Below are positions 55,955 through 64,000 of a stretch of DNA of 64,000 bases, piece by piece (position 1 is the stretch's first letter; every line of letters starts with the position of its first letter). Both the position numbers and the translations under genes were made by a program. Source of the DNA: Podocnemis expansa (Eukaryota > Chordata > Testudines > Podocnemididae). The notes under the pieces are model-generated. The model had not been told where the DNA came from. It worked only from the letters and a program-made list of their open reading frames with translations, and searched no databases. The stretch spans positions 198,749-262,748 of the forward strand of contig ML682233.1 of NCBI GenBank assembly GCA_007922195.1. The letters are read 5' to 3'.

Positions 55955-64000
<8,046 letters not shown>

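Overview
The window looks like a vertebrate nuclear genome, most likely a turtle or another non-avian reptile. The evidence is intron-containing genes with GT-AG splice sites, KRAB-type C2H2 zinc finger genes of a reptile-like type (KRAB box beginning M(Q/R/W)[10 protein letters not shown]), CR1 LINE 3' ends and a CR1 endonuclease fragment, hAT elements with 8-bp target duplications, a degraded endogenous retrovirus, and a well-conserved RACK1 gene at the right end. The species call is inference; no species-specific gene was matched.

Left edge (1-2.4 kb, minus strand). A U2 snRNA gene with recognisable external promoter elements (proximal element at 2175-2194, octamer plus GC box at 2392-2410) is interrupted after about 57 nt of U2 sequence. 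GC-rich, proline-rich sequence follows and encodes tandem zinc fingers in a frame that is open to the window edge. The best explanation is a U2-targeting non-LTR retrotransposon of the Utopia/R2-NeSL type, of which only the N-terminal part is visible.

Middle (about 3-53.5 kb, plus strand). There are four and a bit tandem copies of one 10.5-15 kb KRAB zinc finger gene unit. Each full unit has a GC-rich header with inverted CCAAT motifs and a conserved TATAAA, a small ATG exon (units 2 and 3 only), a 127-bp KRAB-A exon, a 117-bp KRAB-B exon and one long zinc finger exon, followed by decayed finger sequence. Unit 1 (18 fingers) has lost its ATG exon; a retroviral remnant lies in its place. Unit 2 (about 17 fingers in a 7-finger higher-order repeat, with a 10-N gap) is cut off by a CR1 LINE joined to a large deletion. 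Unit 3 (about 17 fingers, with a gap) ends by frameshift. Unit 4 (22 fingers, the longest and cleanest array) has lost the ATG exon by a small deletion. Unit 5 is only a header. In units 1 and 4 translation could still begin at the ATG that opens the KRAB-A exon. The presumed products are nuclear DNA-binding repressors, but the KRAB-A box departs from the KAP1-binding consensus.

Mobile DNA. Besides the retrovirus and CR1 copies, there are two short hAT elements with 8-bp duplications, a third hAT-like element without one, decayed hAT transposase C-termini, a MITE-like repeat rich in ATCCGC, and a family of foldback elements with 10-13 bp target duplications and a one-sided extension of about 35 bp. 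The foldback family carries a hammerhead-ribozyme-like core and resembles Penelope-like retroelements.

Right end (55.9-64 kb). RACK1 has a CpG-rich promoter with several YY1-type motifs, a CRE and a 5'TOP-like tract. Eight coding exons are visible and the last is cut by the window edge six residues before the protein end. Its introns carry two SNORD96-like and two SNORD95-like box C/D snoRNAs.
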